A stretch of DNA of 7,325 nt, taken from assembly GCA_036389695.1 (NCBI GenBank), contig DASVWG010000550.1, forward strand, positions 1 to 7,325, written 5' to 3'. Within the stretch, counting starts at the first letter, position 1. Every line of letters starts with the position of its first letter. This DNA is from JALZHR01 sp036389695 (GTDB lineage Bacteria > Acidobacteriota > Blastocatellia > Pyrinomonadales > Pyrinomonadaceae). Both the position numbers and the translations under genes were made by a program. The notes beneath the pieces were generated by a model, which was not told the DNA's origin, searched no databases, and saw nothing but the letters and a program-made list of their open reading frames with translations. Below, piece by piece: positions 5,549 through 7,325 of the stretch.

Positions 5549-5988
5549 TATTTTTCGATTTTCGTGACGTTTATAAAACAAACGTTCGGGTCGCCGGTCG
5601 TGTTCAGCTCGCCCGTCACTTTAACTTTGTCGGCGAGATTGATAATGTTTCCGGCATTATCGCGGATTTTCAAATCTTCGCGACTGTAGCCTTTCGGCAA
5701 TTGCTCGGCAGTATTTGCCGAGGTTCCGGTTTCGATATAAGCGCTGAGTTTTTTCTCGCCCGTCGGCGTTTCGCGCAAGTTAAAGCTGCATTCCATCCGA
5801 CCGCCCCGGTTCGAGCAGAAAACGCCGCCCTTGTCGTCGAGAAAGCCGCTGACTTCCAGATATTTTTTTTCATTTTCCGGACTACAGGCTTTGGCAAACT
5901 CGGTCGGAACGCCCGTCGTCGGGCGCGAATTGCATCCGCCGATAATCAAAATCAAAGCTAAAATAACCAACCCTGAAAAATTTTTCAT
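5548..5988 (-). CDS. Small lipoprotein, unknown function (possibly OB-fold)
   Basis: From ATG 5988 the product has 146 residues: a short basic n-region (MKNF), a hydrophobic core and a lipobox IIGGC with Cys19 as the predicted lipidated residue, so it is an exported lipoprotein. The start is favoured over a TTG at 5994 because AGGGGA (5995-6000) lies 6 nt upstream. The mature part has KKYLEVSGFLDDKGGVFCSNRGGRMECSFNLRE (about 42-74 in outline), with two cysteines that could form a disulphide. A C-terminal LADKVKVTGELNTTGDPNVCFINVTKIEK follows, a beta-rich pattern like OB-fold periplasmic proteins. I do not recognise a named family. It is 2 bp from the hotdog stop and overlaps the tag start by one base, so it is transcribed with both. 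A role linked to DNA repair is not implied. Confidence 0.8.
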   Translation of the reverse strand: MKNFSGLVILALILIIGGCNSRPTTGVPTEFAKACSPENEKKYLEVSGFLDDKGGVFCSNRGGRMECSFNLRETPTGEKKLSAYIETGTSANTAEQLPKGYSREDLKIRDNAGNIINLADKVKVTGELNTTGDPNVCFINVTKIEK

Positions 5989-5990
5989 AA

Positions 5991-6452
5991 TCAATCCCCT
6001 TTACGCTTCGCGATGTATAAAGTTTTTTCAATCGATGCGTGAACCTTGCCGTTTTTATCGACCAATTCGACATTATAAACGCGGTCAACCGATTTTGCCG
6101 TTTCGAGCAGTCGTTTGATTTCGTCAATCTCGTCTTCGGTTAATAAAAAATCGGCAAACAAAGTTTCCTTGCCCGGACGCTTAAAACGAATTTTCGCCGC
6201 TTTGTCCCAGACGACGTATTCGCGCCCCAGAATTTTTATCAGCATCAGCATATAAATCGGGTCGATTCCCGCATACATACTGCCGCCGTAAATCGTCCCG
6301 ACATAATTTCGCGTCCGCCACGACAAAGGAATTTTCACGCGAATTTTATGGTAATCGTCCGAAATATAAATCACCCGCGCGCCCGTCCCGCGATACGCCG
6401 GAAAAAAATTAAACTTGATGCGGTCAAATTTGCTGGCGAAAGATTCAGGCAT
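5991..6452 (-). CDS. Hotdog-fold protein, DUF4442/PaaI thioesterase-like
   Basis: This 153-residue cytosolic protein looks like the DUF4442 branch of the hotdog superfamily. The central VRVKIPLSWRTRNYVGTIYGGSMYAGIDPIYMLML region (about 37-71, outline) is the diagnostic hotdog helix with its glycine-rich turn and acidic residue (D64 of GIDP). Strands RVIYISDDYHKIRVKI, VVWDKAAKIRFKRPG and VYNVELVDKNGKVHASIEKTLYIAKRK follow in the usual order. The family holds acyl-CoA thioesterases and uncharacterised relatives; a thioesterase role is probable, the acyl substrate unknown. The gene lies 42 bp downstream of an enoyl-CoA hydratase/isomerase gene, consistent with acyl-CoA metabolism. The ATG at 6452 has no clear Shine-Dalgarno and follows an AT-rich gap, so it may have its own promoter. 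Confidence 0.83.
   Translation of the reverse strand: MPESFASKFDRIKFNFFPAYRGTGARVIYISDDYHKIRVKIPLSWRTRNYVGTIYGGSMYAGIDPIYMLMLIKILGREYVVWDKAAKIRFKRPGKETLFADFLLTEDEIDEIKRLLETAKSVDRVYNVELVDKNGKVHASIEKTLYIAKRKGD
5995..6000 (-). promoter_or_regulatory. Shine-Dalgarno of the lipoprotein gene
   Basis: AGGGGA on the minus strand, 6 nt before ATG 5988, lies inside the last codons of the hotdog gene. It selects this ATG over the TTG at 5994. Confidence 0.65.
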
Positions 6453-6494
6453 AAAAATAGAAATTAATTTTCAAACATTCGCCCACCGTTCGGT

Positions 6495-7292
6495 TCAGCG
6501 CCCTTTGAAATTGCCCTCGCGCCGCTCCAGAAAAGAACGCACGCCCTCGCCCGCGTCTTCGGATTTAAAAAGCTCCAGAATCTGCGGCGTCAAATGTCTG
6601 ACCGCCGCGCCGAAGCCTTCCGACTGCATTTTTCGCGCCGACTCGATAGTGGCGCAAACGCCCAAAGGCGCTTGTTTCGCCACGGTTTCGGCGATTTCGA
6701 TTGCGCGCTCGACGTGTTTTCCGCTTTCGACGACTTCCTGCACCAGCCCGATTCTTAAAGCTTCCGCCGCGTCGAACTCGTCGCCGGTCAGCAGCCAGCG
6801 CATCGCGTTGCCCCAGCCCGCCTGCGCCGGAAATCTCAAGGTCGCGCCGCCGAACGGAAAAATTCCGCGCTTTATTTCAATCTGCGCGAAAGTCGCGTTT
6901 TCCGCCGCGACGCGAATGTCGGCGGCGAGCAGCAATTCGATGCCGATGGTCAGACATTTTCCCTGCACCGCCGCCACCATCGGTTTAGTCCGCCGCCGCG
7001 CGCCGTGCAGACCGAGCGGGTCAATCGCGTTTTCGGGATAGCTCAAAACGCCTTGCTCGACGACTTTCGGCGCGACGTTCGCCAAATCCAGACCGGCGGT
7101 AAACATCTCGCCCCCGGCGAACAAAACGCCGCAGCGCGCTTCCTCTTCGTCTTCCAGACGGGCATAGGCGAGCGCGAGCTGTTCGAGCATTTCAAGGTCG
7201 AAGGCGTTGCGCTTCGCCGGACGATTCAGCCCGATTAATAAAACGTGCCCGCGCCTTTCGACGGAAATTTTTTGCTCGTCGGTCGGAGTCAT
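6495..7292 (-). CDS. Enoyl-CoA hydratase/isomerase family protein (crotonase fold)
   Basis: This 265-residue protein is of standard length for crotonase-fold enzymes, which act on acyl-CoA thioesters in the cytosol. The oxyanion-hole segments are FTAGLDL (64-70) and the stretch through GKCLTIGIEL (111-120). Both catalytic glutamates of enoyl-CoA hydratase are present with the canonical spacing of 20: E119 (GIELLLAADIRVAA) and E139 (AQIEIKRGIFPFGG), equivalent to rat E144 and E164. FPFGGATLRFP and LLTGDEFDAAEALRIGLVQEVV are also typical. Hydration of trans-2-enoyl-CoA in beta-oxidation is therefore the likely reaction, though broader crotonase-family chemistry is possible. The start at ATG 7292 lies 33 bp from the window edge, and no Shine-Dalgarno is apparent. 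The next gene downstream is the hotdog thioesterase-like gene, in line with fatty-acyl metabolism. Confidence 0.9.
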   Translation of the reverse strand: MTPTDEQKISVERRGHVLLIGLNRPAKRNAFDLEMLEQLALAYARLEDEEEARCGVLFAGGEMFTAGLDLANVAPKVVEQGVLSYPENAIDPLGLHGARRRTKPMVAAVQGKCLTIGIELLLAADIRVAAENATFAQIEIKRGIFPFGGATLRFPAQAGWGNAMRWLLTGDEFDAAEALRIGLVQEVVESGKHVERAIEIAETVAKQAPLGVCATIESARKMQSEGFGAAVRHLTPQILELFKSEDAGEGVRSFLERREGNFKGR

Positions 7293-7325
7293 AATTTAAT
7301 ATTTTTAGCCAGCCGGAAAATTTTC

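Noticed and set aside
5027..5689. Plus-strand open frame of 220 codons across tag and the lipoprotein gene
   Set aside because: It is antisense to two well-supported genes, and its product shows no family pattern.
6461..6470. Perfect palindrome AAATTAATTT between the crotonase and hotdog genes
   Set aside because: Ten bases of pure A/T in an AT-rich gap are expected by chance, and no flanking arms extend the symmetry.
6487..6496. ACCG-TT-CGGT hairpin at the crotonase 3' end as a terminator
   Set aside because: The four-base stem is too short and no T-run follows on the minus strand.

Overview
The window carries a tightly packed, strictly co-directional block of bacterial genes, all on the minus strand, so transcription runs from high to low coordinates. 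No marker gene fixes the taxon. Intermediate GC with AT-rich gaps, Sec and lipoprotein signals, an exported amidohydrolase, a zinc-ribbon protein with a Bacteroidetes/Acidobacteria look, and tandem-like intergenic repeats would fit a free-living Gram-negative such as a Blastocatellia-type Acidobacteriota. That placement is low-confidence inference.

In transcription order: an enoyl-CoA hydratase/isomerase (6495-7292), a DUF4442-type hotdog protein (5991-6452), a small lipoprotein (5548-5988), the DNA repair glycosylase Tag (4991-5548), a predicted nucleotidyltransferase (4519-4986) and an overlapping 59-residue protein (4350-4529). Next come a fossil of a second tag 3' end (4305-4346), an exported alpha/beta-hydrolase esterase (3133-4287), the YbaK-type aminoacyl-tRNA deacylase (2630-3106), an SRPBCC-like protein (2078-2626) and a zinc-ribbon protein (1708-2070). 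A block of short tandem repeats (about 1651-1761) follows, then an exported amidohydrolase (356-1639) and an NTR/TIMP-like exported protein cut by the left edge (1-344). Most junctions are overlaps or gaps under 30 bp, so several polycistronic units are likely. The loosest junctions are 1640-1707, 4288-4349 and 6453-6494. No gap without a gene reaches 100 bp.

The gene content is mostly housekeeping or accessory metabolism with no single pathway: acyl-CoA chemistry, base-excision repair, tRNA proofreading and exported hydrolases. The most unusual point is at 4305-4346. Fourteen codons there match the C-terminus of Tag 701 bp away (12 of 14 residues, 33 of 42 bases, 7 of 9 differences synonymous). 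This looks like the stub of a former tag gene left when a segment with tag, the nucleotidyltransferase and the small overlapping ORF arrived or was rearranged. The nucleotidyltransferase/small-protein pair therefore looks like an acquired module and may be an undescribed two-gene system. The second unusual point is the repeat block at 1651-1761, which supplies the last 17 codons and the stop of the zinc-ribbon gene and also forms the leader of the amidohydrolase gene.
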